64,000 bases of DNA from Stratiolaelaps scimitus (GCA_019614645.1 JABWDB010000019.1:1596501-1660500), one strand, 5' to 3'; numbered from the stretch's first letter, positions 48,501-62,257 are shown. The notes: a model not told the origin generated them from the letters alone. A program made the numbers and translations.

Positions 48501-49508
48501 GTCAAAGGTTCACAACCACGGACATCTCGGCCTCGTTGTCTCATGAGGGGGCGAGCCGACTTCGAGGCCCTGCTCTCTCTCCTCGTTGGCGTGGCCACTT
48601 TTTTGAGGCCTGCTAAGGCCACTTGCCGAACTCCAATTTTGCTCGCCCCTCCCCGCGCTGGATGTTGGCGGGCTATATCCGAATCGCTGGGGGCTCAACA
48701 AGCGACCTCCTTCCCGGAAGGCCCGCAAACACAACTGCAGCGACAGCAGCGGCGTCGAGCGCACCGCTTGTGGGGATGAGGTTCCTTGTGGGGATCGTAG
48801 AGACGGGCTAGTCCTCCGTTTGTTCGTAAGACTTTGGCGGTGGATGGTGGGAGAATCGTGGGGAAAGAGGGTTCTGGGAGCTGAGCAGGACGGCCGAGCT
48901 AGCAGGCAGTAGAGGACTCAGACCGGAATATCAAGCAGGAGATGGCAGCCGGGAGCAGCACTCACCGCCGCCCTCCTAGCCGGGTTGACATTGTTTATAG
49001 GGTCAGCAGTTTGCTCCCTCGCGCTATCCTGGACGCTGGGCTGGCTTCGCTATCCTTTTTGGCCTTTCCTCATACTGAGTGTGTCTTGGTCGGTCCGCTC
49101 CCGTCGGCACCTCCTACTCTCCTTAGGGAGTTCCCAGTGAACGAATGGACAGCGACGACGGTGGGGTAGTCGGACGGTCCGGGCAGGCGGATTGCTGAAC
49201 GCCCCAACGGAAAACGGTGACGACGACCATGGCGACGTCGCTGCCGCCATGAAAAAGGCGCCAAGAGCGGCCGGTGGCGGTAACGGCAGTAGTAGTAGTG
49301 GTGGTGCTGCCGCTGCTGCTCATGCTGATGGTAGTGGTACCGGGTAGTGTAAGGGATAAGATGGGCTGCGTGGGGAACCAGCCTTCCTGTCTGCCTGCCG
49401 GGAGCGACTTCCAGCGAAGGCCAACGTTTTTAGTTATGATTGATGTCCACTGCTGTTGACTCCTATATTCTTGGGTCTCCGCCTTGTCCTCGAACCTTAG
49501 CGTCGGTG

Positions 49509-49568
49509 GGTGGTTCGTTGGTTGGCTGGTTGGTCGGCCGGTCGGTCGGTCGGTCGGTCGGTCGGTCG
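49509..49568. repeat. GGTT/GGTC tetranucleotide run
   Basis: About 60 bases of GGTT- and GGTC-type tetranucleotides, the right half being nearly pure GGTC. Shorter runs of the same type occur at about 11145-11175, 27645-27662, 38140-38170 and 38541-38560. Confidence 0.9.
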
Positions 49569-51243
49569 CTTGCTTCGTTGGGCTGCTTCCCATCTCCTTG
49601 CTGTCCGTCGTTGTCTTGCCGCAGTGCTTCCCTCTCTCTTTCGCTCTCTCACCCTCACTGTTTCAGTACCTTTTCGTTCGCCTTTTGCCGCCTATACTCC
49701 CATAATAGCCGGCAGTGAGTGCGATATGGCGAGAGCTAGTAGTGGATACCAGAATGAAGAGAATGACGGTGGAGCGGGCGGGCGGCCTCGCCAGCGGATG
49801 CTTAGACGACGCCATCGGCGGATGACTCGCAAGGGCGCGGGCAGACAAGAGCAGGAGACTTTCGGCCCTAACTGAGTGGGTGACTCTGACACCACTATGG
49901 AGGCACCGCTGCCACTGCCTCTGTAGGGTGCAGGTCCCTTCGTATTGGATCACGAACGAGGATTTTAAGTCGGACAAATTTCCTCGAAGCCCTGTCCGTC
50001 TGCCAGCAACGCCGTGGTGGGCGTGTGCGAATAGTAGTGGTAGTAGTAGTAGCTTGAGCGCAAGCCGCTGCTACTGCGAATGAGTTCGGCCACGACGATG
50101 GCGGCTACGTGGAGTTTGGGGTCTCGGCTCCGAGCTGATACGATGAGCAGGACGAGGAGGGGCCGCCGACGCTGGTCCGTGAACCCCAACTAGCGGGGCA
50201 TAGGGCGTAGGAACGGCGCCACTGGGGTGTGGGGAGGGGTCATATATATATGAGGATTATTATGATGATCAGAGAAATATGCAAGGATGTTAATACCTCT
50301 TTGTGAGCTCACCAGCTCCGGTCGCGCGGCGGTCGATCAGGCAAGCTTTTCTCTGCCAGCTCCGTCCGGTCTGCCCGCCTCCTCTCGACGTTGAGCTGAG
50401 CAGGACAAGGATAGGCAGGGAAAAGCGGAGCAGGGCTAAAGCAGAGGAGACTCCGAGAGCCGACATTGAGAGAGTCAGGAAGAGAGAGAGAGAGATCGGA
50501 GCAACGGCAGCGACGGGGGCAGCGAAGCTGGTGAGGAGATGAGCGTTTCGAGAGAGCGTAGTACGATAGTATTAAAAGATTTTTCAAAAACGCGGCCGGC
50601 GTTCGCTGGCGAACGCTCGACGGCGCCCTGCTCTCCCGTAGCTGCTGCAGCAGCCGACCCCGCCGCCGCTGCTAGCGGGCCAACTCAAGCGTGCAGGATT
50701 ACTCGGGCAGGCAAGGGAGCATAGCGACCCAGTGGGCTAGTGGCGCTCTACTTTCTCGCTTTCCACTAAGATGGCGAACGCAGACAGACACGGGGAGAGG
50801 AGTGGAACGGTTGAAGAGATAGCGCTAGATAGGAGAGAGAAATCGAGAGAGAGAGAGAGGAGATCCCCCACTTGGTTCCGGACTTCCGTCCACTCAAACC
50901 TCACCCCCTCTCCCCCACGCTGCCCTGCATCCCGCAGTACACTGGGTAACGTACATGCATGCAGGCCACATGCAGGCAACGCAGACGCAACACAAGCCCG
51001 CCGACAGAGGAAGAAACGGGGAGAGAGAGAGAGACCGAGAGAGAGAGAGACCTAGACCTCTGCCGATCTAACGAAACCTTTCGGCAGTCATAGCGCCCAA
51101 AAAGTACTTATTTCCAACGAACTAGTGTTACGACAAAATAGAGTAGGAGAGATAGAAGGAGGTGCGCACGGTGAGATGCTTGTGCAGCCTGTGTACTTCA
51201 TTGTACCATTGCATATAAGGTATCAGCATATGTGAAATATACT

Positions 51244-51262
51244 CTATATATATATATATATA
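51244..51262. repeat. (TA)n microsatellite
   Basis: An alternating TA tract of about 19 bases, one of few inside a GC-rich block, with a second short ATATATAT tract about 10 bases later. Confidence 0.9.
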
Positions 51263-52358
51263 AGAGCAATATATATATGTCTCTTTTCTGCTTTGCGGTC
51301 ACCACCGTCGTCGTCTACGTAGCGTAGCTGTGACTGTGCTGGTATGAACACATGAGGTTATTTTGAGGTCGGCGTGAGATTAGTTTATCACTGGTCATTC
51401 ATTTCACAATTTACTGGGGACCCAGCTGCCAGAAAAACACAAGCAGCACCAGTGTGTGTTAGTATAAATCGTGGTTTCTTTCGAATTATCCTCGTTCGGC
51501 TGGCTGACGCCCGCAAAGGAGAAAGTAGGCAGCATTGTTCTCGTCTATTCCGAAACAAATGTTTGTCTGATTTCCAAGAGCTCCCTCCTTTTTTTTACCG
51601 ATTTCAGACACCGAGATGGCGTCGCGCCCTCGGCATACCCTCGGTGCGCTATATCCGCCTCAGCCCGAACGTTCCGTGGCCTCAACGAGTTGGCCCGTTC
51701 TCTTCGAAAAACATCTGCCCACTCCTCCTCGTCGGCGGGTCGTTTGTATCGTTGTCGCTCAGGCGAATTGCTTGAACTTGCGAGCGTTTGTCGCCCACCG
51801 TCGCGTCCGCCGGCCCCGTCCAGTGAGCTGGACAAACAGAATGGCGGAGAGGCGAAACTCTCAACCGGCCGGGCGTCCAGTCGAAAGGCTCCCACCAGGG
51901 GATGGGAGTTGTCGCATACCGTTCGGTTTGGTTCGTTAATAAAGTAGCAGGAAGTTTATTGTTCGCCCATTACCCAACACTAGCAAAAGCGGCGGCGACT
52001 GCGAACCTTCTTCCGGCGGTGTGTTTCGTCCACCGCTTCGTCTAAGGCGTTCGGCTCGGGGGCAGAGTAGCGTATGGGAATAGCAATAACAGTGGAAAGA
52101 AACGCCACGCTCTGTATTATAGCACATCTGTCTATCCAATCCGCCCAGCCCGTTCGGAAAGGTTTGCCATTGGCTACGGCGGCCGTTTCTCCTGCAGTAG
52201 CCGGTTGCGAGCGCAACCGCTCGCGACACAGCGGTCGGTGGCAGGACCACAGCTACCTGCCTCAGGTCCACCACCGCTCCGCGAACGATGCTGTCGTTGC
52301 CCTGAACTCGTTCACCGCCGATTTTCCCGTTCCGAAGAGGGCCGCACGTTGCATGGCC

Positions 52359-52400
52359 AGCGCCGCCGCAGCCGCAGCCGCCGCAGCCGCCGCCGCTCCA
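52359..52400. repeat. GCC/GCA trinucleotide run
   Basis: About 42 bases of GCC and GCA triplets. One frame would read a run of alanines, but no supported coding sequence contains it. Confidence 0.9.
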
Positions 52401-53101
52401 GCAACGCGGGGTGCGGTGGCCGAGCTTGCGTTGCCATCTTCCCTCTAGTTTGTTGTCCTCTCGCCTCCGCTTCGACAGAGAACAGCAAACGGACAGCACC
52501 GGATGAAGGCAGGCAGACTCGCAAGCTGGCAGGGACGTAGCACAGCGGCCAGGAGTTGACGCGTGCCGAGCCAAGCCAGGTTGACAAAGACTTGATTGAC
52601 ACGAGATAACTCCTGCTGTTGGTATTACTGCCACTGCTCCTGCTACATACTCCTATTGCAACCGACTGCCGCCTCACCGTTCCTGCAACGACGCAGCGAG
52701 GTGGCCGACATATTTTGTTGACAACAATGCTCCCTCTCTCTCTGTCGGTGTGCTACCTTCGGAGAAGACACGAAGGGAACGACCCGATTGCCTGCTGACT
52801 TCTCCCGACCGGCCGCGCCTCTACCTCAGGCTATCCGCCTTCGCCCCGTACAGGGAGACGGGGCAGAGCCAAGATAGCGATGCTTGCCTAGCTGAGTGAG
52901 GTTAAAGAGAGGCCAGCCCGAAGAAGGCCCAGTCCGCGCCAAGTATTGTACAATGCGGGGAAGGAGGCAGAACGCAGCACATGGCCAAAGCCGCCTTTGC
53001 TCAGTCTATTGTGAACGACTACCATCTAACCTAGCAACTGTTATAGCAACGTACTGAGGAAATCGGGTGGGCCAAGATGCAAAACGGCAAAGGTATCCCT
53101 C

Positions 53102-53122
53102 TGTGTGCGTGTGTGTGTGTGT
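53102..53122. repeat. (GT)n microsatellite
   Basis: A GT dinucleotide tract of about 20 bases with one GC interruption, followed by TTATATATA. Confidence 0.9.
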
Positions 53123-53870
53123 TTATATATAGTAGCACCCGCTATTTGTGCGAGTGCCGGATTCCGGGGCTATGCGCAGACGCAAGATCATCCCTTCCTA
53201 TGATATGCGCCACCATACAATAACACTGCCATCAGGATCAGGCAGCCATCGGAGCACTTCGTACGTGTGTATGCTGTCCGACGAGCGGGATGCCTGCTTG
53301 CGGCGGCATCGACGCAGCAGGCGCCTCTAACCGGTCCGCCCCGCCTGTCCGGCCGTCACTAAAACACACTTTTATGAACTTAGTTTGTCTTCCACTTTTG
53401 GCTAGCTTTCGAGCCCCTGGGACGCTCATAGCTTCACCGCCTCACTGCCAAACCGGTTGTCGGAGCTGCCTGTCTGGCCCAGCAATTTGATGTATTAGCG
53501 CAAAGATTAGATTAGATACGGCAATAGCCCAATAGGATGATGATCTCGTATTTGGAAGAAGGGCCGAGCCCGCGCGAGGCTAGCCTGCTTCGCTGACTCG
53601 CGTGTGCTCCCTCGGAGCGCTCGGTCCGACTGATGCTAAAGTTGCTCGCACTCGTCGATAAACTCCGGCCGAGCGTTCATTGGCAGTCGACGGCTGGTGG
53701 TAGCGCGTTCGGCGCTCGCTCGCTCGGTCGGCGTTTGCTTTGCCTCGACGGGTAAGTCCTGAAGCCGCCTGCCGGCCTTGGTTCTGTCTAACCGCATTGT
53801 TTAAGCCTGCTCGACGTTGCGGCCTTGTCGGTCGTGAATAGGCCATTGCTGCCACCAGGCTAAACTATTG

Positions 53871-56800
53871 CATGCATATGTAGATGAATAGCTCTCATGA
53901 GCCTGCGCACAAACTCATTCGTTACACATCGACTAAATCACAACAGCAGTATAACCCATAAATAATGGTATATTTTCTCCTTCTTAACTAACAGTCAAGA
54001 CACTACACGTTCCATCCCGCAATGTGGTTCAATTCCGCTTTCTGAATAGCTTTTGGATTGGTAAGATATGTAATATGTATCTCAAATATACTAAATCATA
54101 TAAATTGTATTCTAATTACCCACATAAGACGCTACAGTCATGGCAGTAGTAGTAGTATGATGCCTCTTATCATAAGTCAAAAAGTGTAAGGAATTACAAC
54201 TAGCGAAATCGCCGATGTGGTTCATTGAGACATGTGATACTCGCTCCCAGTAACACAGATCTTAGTTACGCAGTAGACGGGCGCTGTATGTATTTCGCCC
54301 TATGAACAGAAGTACAAAACGATTCAAAACGAATGCATTGGAAAAGAGGACCCGCCCGACAAATACAACACAACCAGTCCGACGGAGTACAGCAGCGCTA
54401 GAGCCTTATGCATTCGCCATGACATTGGCGATGACAGGAACGGGCAAACTGGAAACCAGGGGAGTTCAAGCATCGAGACGTGCATAGAAGAGTGATTCCC
54501 GATGAAGATAATCTGTTTTTACCTCTAAGTTCATACCTGGGGAGTGCTCCATGGACGACCAAACGAGCTGAAAAAGCCAAGTCCAAAGACTTCCCCTCCG
54601 TTTCTCTCGGTGCGCAATGCTGGTGGAACGAGTTTGGTCGACGCTTTATGCAGGATAGCGTGCCTCGGAGCCCAGCCCTCCCCTCGAAGCCCGAACTCGA
54701 AATGATACGGAAGTGGAAATACGAGGGCCATGCCGAAAGGTCGAAAGGTCGAAATGTCCAAGGCTGTCCTTTTCTACCAATGACTCCCGCCGGGTACTGG
54801 CTCTGAGAAGCTGCTCTGCAGACGTCGATCTAAGTTCGCTCCGTAGAAATCGACATTGACGACAAATTCCACGGTTGAGAATATTAAAAAGAATGCCGGT
54901 ATGTTTTCCGCGCGCAGTTCCGCGATCGGTGTCTCCCCGAGAGCGTACGAGGAACAGGGGTCGTGTGTGGCAGGAAGCCAAAGGGCAGATTTTCGTCGAT
55001 CAAATCGAGCTCCAAAACTCAGAGAAACGGATGAACAGAGCGAGAGCAACCAAGAAATGAGTAGGAAGGGGCGAGAGGCAGAAATTGATTAAACCCTGAG
55101 GCTTAGCGTACTAATGTCCGAGATACGATGTTCTCAAAGTAGGATGAGATACCGGTGGGAAAAGGGCGCAGGATTTTAGATGGCTTACTGCGTTATGCTC
55201 TATGCGACCTCACTGACAAACCGTTTCCTGTATCGGGCGCACTGCAATATCGTAGCGTTTCCACTTCGGCAGACCGCTAATAAGAAGTTTGCGGCAAAAC
55301 CACATTCATTTTCAGTGGGTTTAATTCATTCACTCTACACACACGCAGCAGGCGGCGGTGTAAATATTCTATCATTTTTCGAAGACAAAACTCAACACAC
55401 GGGTTCCAACTTGTTTCAGAAGAGGGCATCATTATCGTTGTGAAACAAGAAATAAATTCGCTATGTAAACTGCTGGCAATTAAATGAGCCGGTTGGCGGC
55501 TTGGGAAGCGTTCGACCACCTCTGTGAAATCTACATCTGAATAGCTTTCCAATTCTGTATATTTGTTCGTGCCAATTCACTTGGTTGAATCGGCAGTATT
55601 CTTTGTCTTCGATGTTCCACCATAGCAAATGCAGGACGGGTGTGCCGTCTCACTTAGCTTATCTCCATCACTGGGGAGCTCAGTCCTTGAGTACGCCGAA
55701 CAAAAACAAAAGGGAGATACTACTGTAGTGAGATAACTGCGATAGAATGGGTCTTTCGAGCGACTATTGAGCAATGTAGACGTGGAAGTTCTTGAGGTCA
55801 GGCCAAGCTCAATTTACCTTTGACCTCCTAAAAGTAGGAAAACGCGTAGAAGGACCACTACCGCCAGCCCCGCCCGGCCTACCCTGACGGACGAAGAATA
55901 GTGAACTAAAGGCCACTAGATAAAGCTGAATAATTTGCTCGCTCCCCGTGCGCTCTCATAAGGCAGAACCTCTTCTCGTGCGCAGGCCGCGCGGACACTC
56001 AGGCTAACGGGTCATCTGCGGTGGAACAGGGTCCGCCGTCAGGCCATCTCCACCTGTCTGAAGACATTAGGCCTATTCTGGCTGGTCTCTCCCTCTGTCT
56101 CTAGTCTCGGCCTCGCGCGCATGGATTTGCGCCCGATGCTTATCTTAGATGGAGTGCCATTCCGTGCGCATCGAGCGATAAGAAAAATAACCTTTTCCTG
56201 TCAAAGATTTACTTCGGACGGTGATGGAGGCCCATCGGCGTGGAAGTTCTTGGTTTTGGGCAGTGCCGCGATGTGGCGGCTCAGAACCCTCGAGTAACGA
56301 TTGATAGATGGGTCCCGACGCGATTATCAGCGAGTATTTGGTTGCTTACCCTTGTTGGCAGTGTTAATGACCCTGTGGGCTCTTGCTGACCGCTGGGATG
56401 CCCGTTGTCGTGGGAGGTCATGACAGCTAGGCTGTAGAAATTGTTCGCCGATAACGACGTACATTAGAGTGACGGTGACACACTTATTATACACGCAGTG
56501 GCGTTGGACGCACACGGGAAGAGTCGTGTCTGATATGGAGTTGTGTTCTGATACCGCTGAAGAATGGACGGACCGTTGACGTCCATACGTTGACTGCGGT
56601 GATCCATGATGAGTATAAGCGGGTCCAATTGAACGAACAACCCCCCCTCCGCATTCTGGTTTGCGAGAGCATAGCTCGACATTTCGTCCATAATTAAAAT
56701 ATCTGAGGGAAAAATTACCGATTTGTTCCCGTCACCTGGGTCATACGGTTTCTATTCAGCAACGATCGAGTAGGAATTGAATCGAACGCCGATTGTTGAA

Positions 56801-58000
56801 ATCGAGGTCCATTCAAGTATCAAGCTTACAATATAATGGCACTGAAAATTTAACAATTGACACCGGCCTTTCCATCACTAAAAGGAGGAGGATGTTCCTT
56901 TTCAACTTCTCCCCAACGCTAAAAATCTTTATTTAGTGTTTGATGGCTATCCGAGCAAGCAAACTCCACCGAGCCCTGTTGAGTGAAGCTCAATAGAATG
57001 TTGCGCCTATTTTCACATAATGTATGAGCCCATGTGTACAAAATCTTATTATACGTGATATTGAAAAAAAGGAAACATAATTTCATGGTAATACAGCTCG
57101 GAATAAGAATAAGAGGAAACATTTCGATCGGGTGCTTTATTATCGTTTGCTTCGCTGTTGCTGACCCTACATTTCAAGCACATACTAATATCGGAGAACT
57201 GATAGCTCCGAAGAATTACGACAGGGTGCTTTGACACTAAACAGCTTCGGATCGAGGTGCGAACTGATAGGCATAAATGATCTGATGTTGAACGCGATGT
57301 GTGCGATTGCTATATTTAGCCCCGCTCGTCCCAGGGGATAGCAGACTGATATCGAGATGATGTGGAAACAAGTTGGTGATGAGTGAGTGGATAGCGTTAG
57401 TGCGCTTTTTCCGATTAGTCGGCGAACGAGTCCCATTCGCTTCTACACGTTCGTGATTGCTCTATTTCTTAGGAAAGAACAGTAGCGTCGGTTTTTCGTT
57501 GCCATGATGCTATCACACATTGGATGTTGTCAACAAGAGCAACTACGTAACGCCTGATTCCCACCGTTCTTCTGGTCTCGTTTTTTGTTCTGTCTCTGTT
57601 GAAATGCATGTCGAGCTATTGCGCGCACGTGCATATGCATATCGTCACACATATTACAACTGTACTCGACATAATCTGCCGATATCAAAACCTCTATATA
57701 CCTACCTATGTAAGTAGCAGGCAGTGAAATTCGTATCCGCCACTACTCGACGCCAGTGGTGGTGTCGACTTGTATATTTCGCTTTGTGGTGGGGCAACTT
57801 GAACTGCTTCGCAATTCACCGAGCAAGACAGCTAGCCACCAGGCTGCCGACCAACTCTCCGGGGTTGAATTTGCGTCCTGTGTACAGGTCACAGGTGGCT
57901 TGCCTGAATGGCTGCTTGCTTGCCCGCAACTTGAAGTGTGCAGCCCATCCAACATGATTCGCCCTGTTGGACGTAGGACGTCGTTCCATCTATGAAGAGG
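53871..58000. other. AT-rich to intermediate gene-free block
   Basis: No supported gene and no recognised mobile element. Frames up to 111 codons (54646-54981 minus, 54480-54806 plus) overlap and show no motif. It also lacks the (TA)n arrays common in the other AT-rich blocks. Confidence 0.5.
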
Positions 58001-59324
58001 GGACCGTTGCGAATGAATAAATTTCTTCACTAAGGCCTCGTCTCCTCGGCCCTTTTCCAGACCGAGCCGAGCTTGTCGTTTCTGTGCCCGCTGGCTCCTC
58101 TGCCACTTTCATACATAACGCAACAACGGCACGGTGGGAACTCGCCGTAGAGAACGTGGCGTGCAAAACGGCGATGGACTACCCCGTCTTGCCTTACAGT
58201 GAACAGCAAGCATAACAAACCCCGTACAAAGATACTGTTTGCTAGAGACCCCTCCGGTAGCCAACGGGAGAGCGACACCGACTCGCAATGCCCACCGGCC
58301 AGCGTTCATACATCCGCACTCGTACATCCGCACCGTCGCAGCTCATACATGGCGGTTATCTGTCATGGTAGTAACAGCAGGCGAACATAAGTCTCGACCG
58401 TGACAGCCTGCGCAGAAGATTCAGTCATTTCTACCGTCACTCGGTTAGTCGTACAAAAGGACAGTCAGGAACTATACATAGGGATACACTGGCAAGGCGG
58501 CAGCAGCAGGCAAATGCGGCCGAGAAGCACACACAAATGAAGGAAAACAGGACGATAAACGCGTAGTTTCGTTAGCCTCCTGAACGCTGAGTACGTCGGT
58601 CGCTCACTGTCTTCCTGATGTACTTTGCTCAGTTAAAGCGGAGGGAGTGGCGCTGTCACGCACGCTCCATGTTCGCCGCTTTGCGTAGTCTGTCCTGAAC
58701 GCCATGTACAGGGGGGGGTCCTGATTTGAAAGTCGCCTTTACGGAACGTCCACCGCCACTACGGCATGGCCTCGATTCGATTGTCCGCTTGACGTTGCCG
58801 TATTAAGTCCAAGTATTATACTATCACTGTTGAAGACTGTTGATGCGGGCAGCTGACTCCTCTTATAACAACTACCCCTGGAGACCACTGGGACCTCTTG
58901 CCACCAGTGGGGGCTGGTGCGCTATGCAACACGGCTCTGCAAACCACGACCGGCGTTGAAGGAAAAAGAGAAAAAGGCACGCTCTCGAGCACGCAACGGC
59001 TTCGGTGGGCGACCCTCCGCTGATCGTTCGGGTGGGTAAACCATTCGGGTGGGCTGCCGGAGCGTTTCGGCCTGCTCACGTCCGTTCGGCCATCCGGGCA
59101 AACGAAGTTCGCCTCGGTGCTTGGTCCGAGTTCTGTGCGTATGCACGTGCGATGTGTGGGTTTGGTGGCTGAAGAGGAAGAAAAAGGTCTCTCTAGCGCT
59201 CTCCCTGAGAGCATGTTCCTATGGTGAGCCGGAAGGGAGTGAAAGGGGTAGGGCGTCAGGGGCAATCCAGGAGCAATCCAAGGAAGCGATCCGGAGGGCC
59301 GACAGAGAAAGAGAGAGAGGCGGA

Positions 59325-59338
59325 GGGGGGGGGGGGGG
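59325..59338 (+). repeat. Run of 14 G
   Basis: An uninterrupted G homopolymer directly after a GA-rich tract. Confidence 0.9.
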
Positions 59339-60012
59339 AGACAGTCCCACAAAAAGTGCTCAGGGCGCTCAGTTCGAGCCCGGTTTGGGACACACCCTCG
59401 CACGGACACACCGCGAGCAAGCAGTATGTGAGAGGGAGAGAGGAAAAAGCTAGCGAGCGAGCCAACCAAGGAGAGCACGGCGGAGAAAGCTAACGAAAAG
59501 CCGACAGAGACCGCGAGACAGAAGCGGAACAGACGCTTCTCGGTGGGGCCTAGAAAGCCGCCGGCGGCAAAACCCGATCATGGATCGTGCGCGGTCAGGG
59601 ACGGGGACTGCGTTGGTCGCCTGGTTGGCTCGCACCGGACGGTGGAACGGAAAAGCAAAAGAGAGAATAGAAGAAGTCTGTGCTGAAGACGGCGAAGACT
59701 CAAATCCGTGGATGGAGCGTACGCGAGGGAGAGAGAGAGAGAGAGAGTGAAAGGGTGACGGGTTGGGTTATGGGAGAATGCTCGAATGCTGAGAGGGAGG
59801 ACCACGGACGAAGGCGAAACCAAGAATAGGAAAAAGGCGCAGCAGCAGCAGGAAAAGCGGAAAGATGGTAGCGACCGCAGTGGAGGCTGTCGTGGTGCGG
59901 GCAGAGGAGCGATACCGCTCAGGCGATGAGAAGAGAACTGATATTTGGAATATTAAAAAGAAGAGCCTCGCACTGTTATGCGATGGCGGTGGCGGTACCG
60001 CATGGGACATGG

Positions 60013-60050
60013 GGAGAGAGACAGAGAGAGAAAGAGAGAGAGAGAGAGAG
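60013..60050. repeat. (GA)n purine tract
   Basis: A GA tract with CAG and AAA interruptions, purine on the plus strand. Confidence 0.9.
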
Positions 60051-60343
60051 CGCTAGAAAAGCGATTGTGGGGATGCTAAGAGAGAGGAGAACTAGCAGCA
60101 GCGTAGTTCGAGTAGGGAAGACGACGACGACGAGGAAAATAAGGACGATTCGATGGAAACCGAACAGAAGCAGAGAGAAGGGAGAACTGATACAGGGTTT
60201 GCGCTCGCGCGGTAGCAGCAGTAGCGAGTCTTGAGGGTTCGTCGGTCGGTTCGCTCAAGTCGCTGTTCCAATTGCTGCCCCCCACCAAATGTATATTGAG
60301 CCTCCCTCGTGAACTGGGATATATATGGTGTACTATGTGTGGC

Positions 60344-60360
60344 TGTGTGTGTGTGTGTGT
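60344..60360. repeat. (GT)n microsatellite
   Basis: A GT dinucleotide tract followed by CTGCCTGTCTGTCTGTGG, a degenerate TCTG run. Confidence 0.9.
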
Positions 60361-61829
60361 CTGCCTGTCTGTCTGTGGTTAGGCTAGCGCGCTTTCTGAA
60401 CGAAATCATAACCTGCGCTAACAGGGATGTCCTACATTTCACCGTTTATATGAATGAGTTAATTTTCATCAATTTGCTGTGCCTATATCTACAAAGCGTA
60501 TTCTGACTTGGTAATTCAATTGAAATTGTTCTGACATGTACAAGATGGTCATGATATACGTTTCTATTTCATCGACCTGTGGTAGATGCTTATGAAAATG
60601 ATCCAAGCTGTAGTACCGAATCGGTTCGGTAGCGAACGTGGCTTATGCCTGTGCGGGGGCTGGCCGATTAATTCTAAATTTCTTTGCAACAGGCTTACTT
60701 TTCAGTGGCAGGTTTACATTGTTGAATCACAGTAAATGCAACAGTATGTATCATAGACGTTTGACAGACGTATTATAGTTGTGACCATACGCTATAGGCT
60801 ACAATCTGCAATCGCCCCGAACATAAACAATAGAGAAAAATGAATGAAATTCTCCAGGCAAAAGCGGTGTTAAACACGAGCAAATCAGTTTAAATCTTTC
60901 CGTTATTCACCTCTGCCCAGTTCAGCCACCGCTGACTGTGGATAGCGACCACCGCTGAGTGACGGGCGCGGGAACGCAAACAAAGCGATTTTCGTTGCCT
61001 GTCATTGGCAAAGACAGGCGATATACGATGAGCTTCTGTCTACCACCGCGTCCTTCAAGGGTATGAAAGTGGGGACAGGTATCGTCGGCGATGATGGACG
61101 ATTGGGTAGATAGCCCCCGAGTCCGCCCGTTGCCGATATTGTTCCCATTTTCGCCACGCGTGCTGCGCAGTCTCACACTCGGAGGGCAGCGGCGCCCACA
61201 GCGAAGAGGACGAGCTGTCGTCTCGGTCCGAAGAAAGAAGACTACGACGGCGGTAGTGGCAGCGGCAGGCGTTAAGGGGTATATTTGATCAAGCAGGAAG
61301 AGAGACCGAGAATCGACGACTACCCGCCAATCTCGGCCTCTCCTCTCACTGTCTACTTTGTCACTCTATGGCTACAGCTGTGATTGCGATAGACCCCCTG
61401 TGTTTGTGAAAGGCCCAGCGGACGGCAGTGGACGCTGGAGTGAAGGCTAGTCCAAGACCGAGAGGGGACGAGAGACCGGACGGCGGCCAGCCTGGCCGCC
61501 GCAGGGTCGAAGTGAGCACGGCAAGTTGACACCGGGCAAAACAGCAAACCGGTGAGACAGAAGTAAATACTTGGGACATAGCGGAATACCACTGAAAGTA
61601 GGCAAGTGGAGACATGTACTCAGACCCGGTACCGGGGTACGGGTGTAACAGTTCGACAGTCCCCGACAGCAATCGCCCACTGTATCAGTGCTGCCCATCT
61701 TGTGCCTATCTATTTGCTTACGCTGGGCAGCACCTCAGTGTCGACATCAGTAAATAGTCCACTCTCTGTGCGTCACAGGGCATTTCGCCAGCTTCATCGC
61801 AGAGAGAACCCACCGATTCACTCGATTTA

Positions 61830-61851
61830 ATATATATATATATATATATAT
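61830..61851. repeat. (TA)n microsatellite
   Basis: An uninterrupted alternating TA tract of about 22 bases. Confidence 0.95.
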
Positions 61852-62257
61852 TTCTATAACTACAGCTGCTGCGCACACACCCACAGAATAACTGTCCATC
61901 CACTCGGACAAGCAGCAGCATGTTGTCCCAGGCCGAGCCTGATCCACACTGCGATGAAGTCTCTGAGCCGCCCTGTGCCCAACCCAGAGGTCTGCTGCTA
62001 GTGGTAATGGTAGTCGGGCGTCGCGACGGTGTCACTCATGGTGTACATAGCTTTTTCGTCAGTAGATCGCTAGAGACTGCAAGAGAGACAAGATTTCAGG
62101 GAGAAGATGAGATGGCGGTTGCGGCTGCAGCAGCAGCTCGGTGGTCGTGCTGGACAACCAAATGGTAAATTATTTGTGCGCGGAGTTCGTCCACCTTTCA
62201 CAGACTGGACTACCATAGAAGAGAGAGGGAGAGGCAACGAAGAAGATAACTCTAGAT

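Larger units (their letters stand above)
47301..53870. other. Largest GC-rich gene-free block
   Basis: No gene I can support in about 6.5 kb. The longest frame in the window (47293-48168 minus, 291 codons) lies here. It is Arg/Ser/Pro/Leu-rich with Gly and Ser-Leu runs, overlaps open frames on the plus strand, and resembles no family. The block also has (GA)n tracts (near 47331, 50480 and 51025), GCC triplets at 47468-47482 and 52359-52400, the GGTC run at 49509-49568, a TA array and a GT array. Only one weak tRNA-like segment (48455-48500) suggests a mobile element. Confidence 0.5.
58001..60400. other. GC-rich gene-free block
   Basis: No supported gene. A 220-codon minus frame (58816-59478) overlaps a 134-codon plus frame and is Ser/Pro/Arg-rich without a recognised domain. 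Purine tracts lie at about 59306-59340, 59731-59749 and 60013-60050, a run of 14 G at 59325-59338, and a (GT)n array at 60344-60360. Confidence 0.55.

Noticed and set aside
49509..49568. Telomere-like or centromere satellite in the GGTT/GGTC run
   Set aside because: The unit is four bases, the run is only about 60 bases, and it lacks TTAGG or TTAGGG units. It is a simple repeat.
51936..52634. 232-codon minus frame
   Set aside because: Overlaps poly-alanine and Arg-rich plus frames over a GCC triplet run. The composition explains the lack of stops.
58816..59478. 220-codon minus frame
   Set aside because: Ser/Pro/Arg-rich, antisense to GA and G tracts, and overlapped by a plus frame. No domain was recognised.
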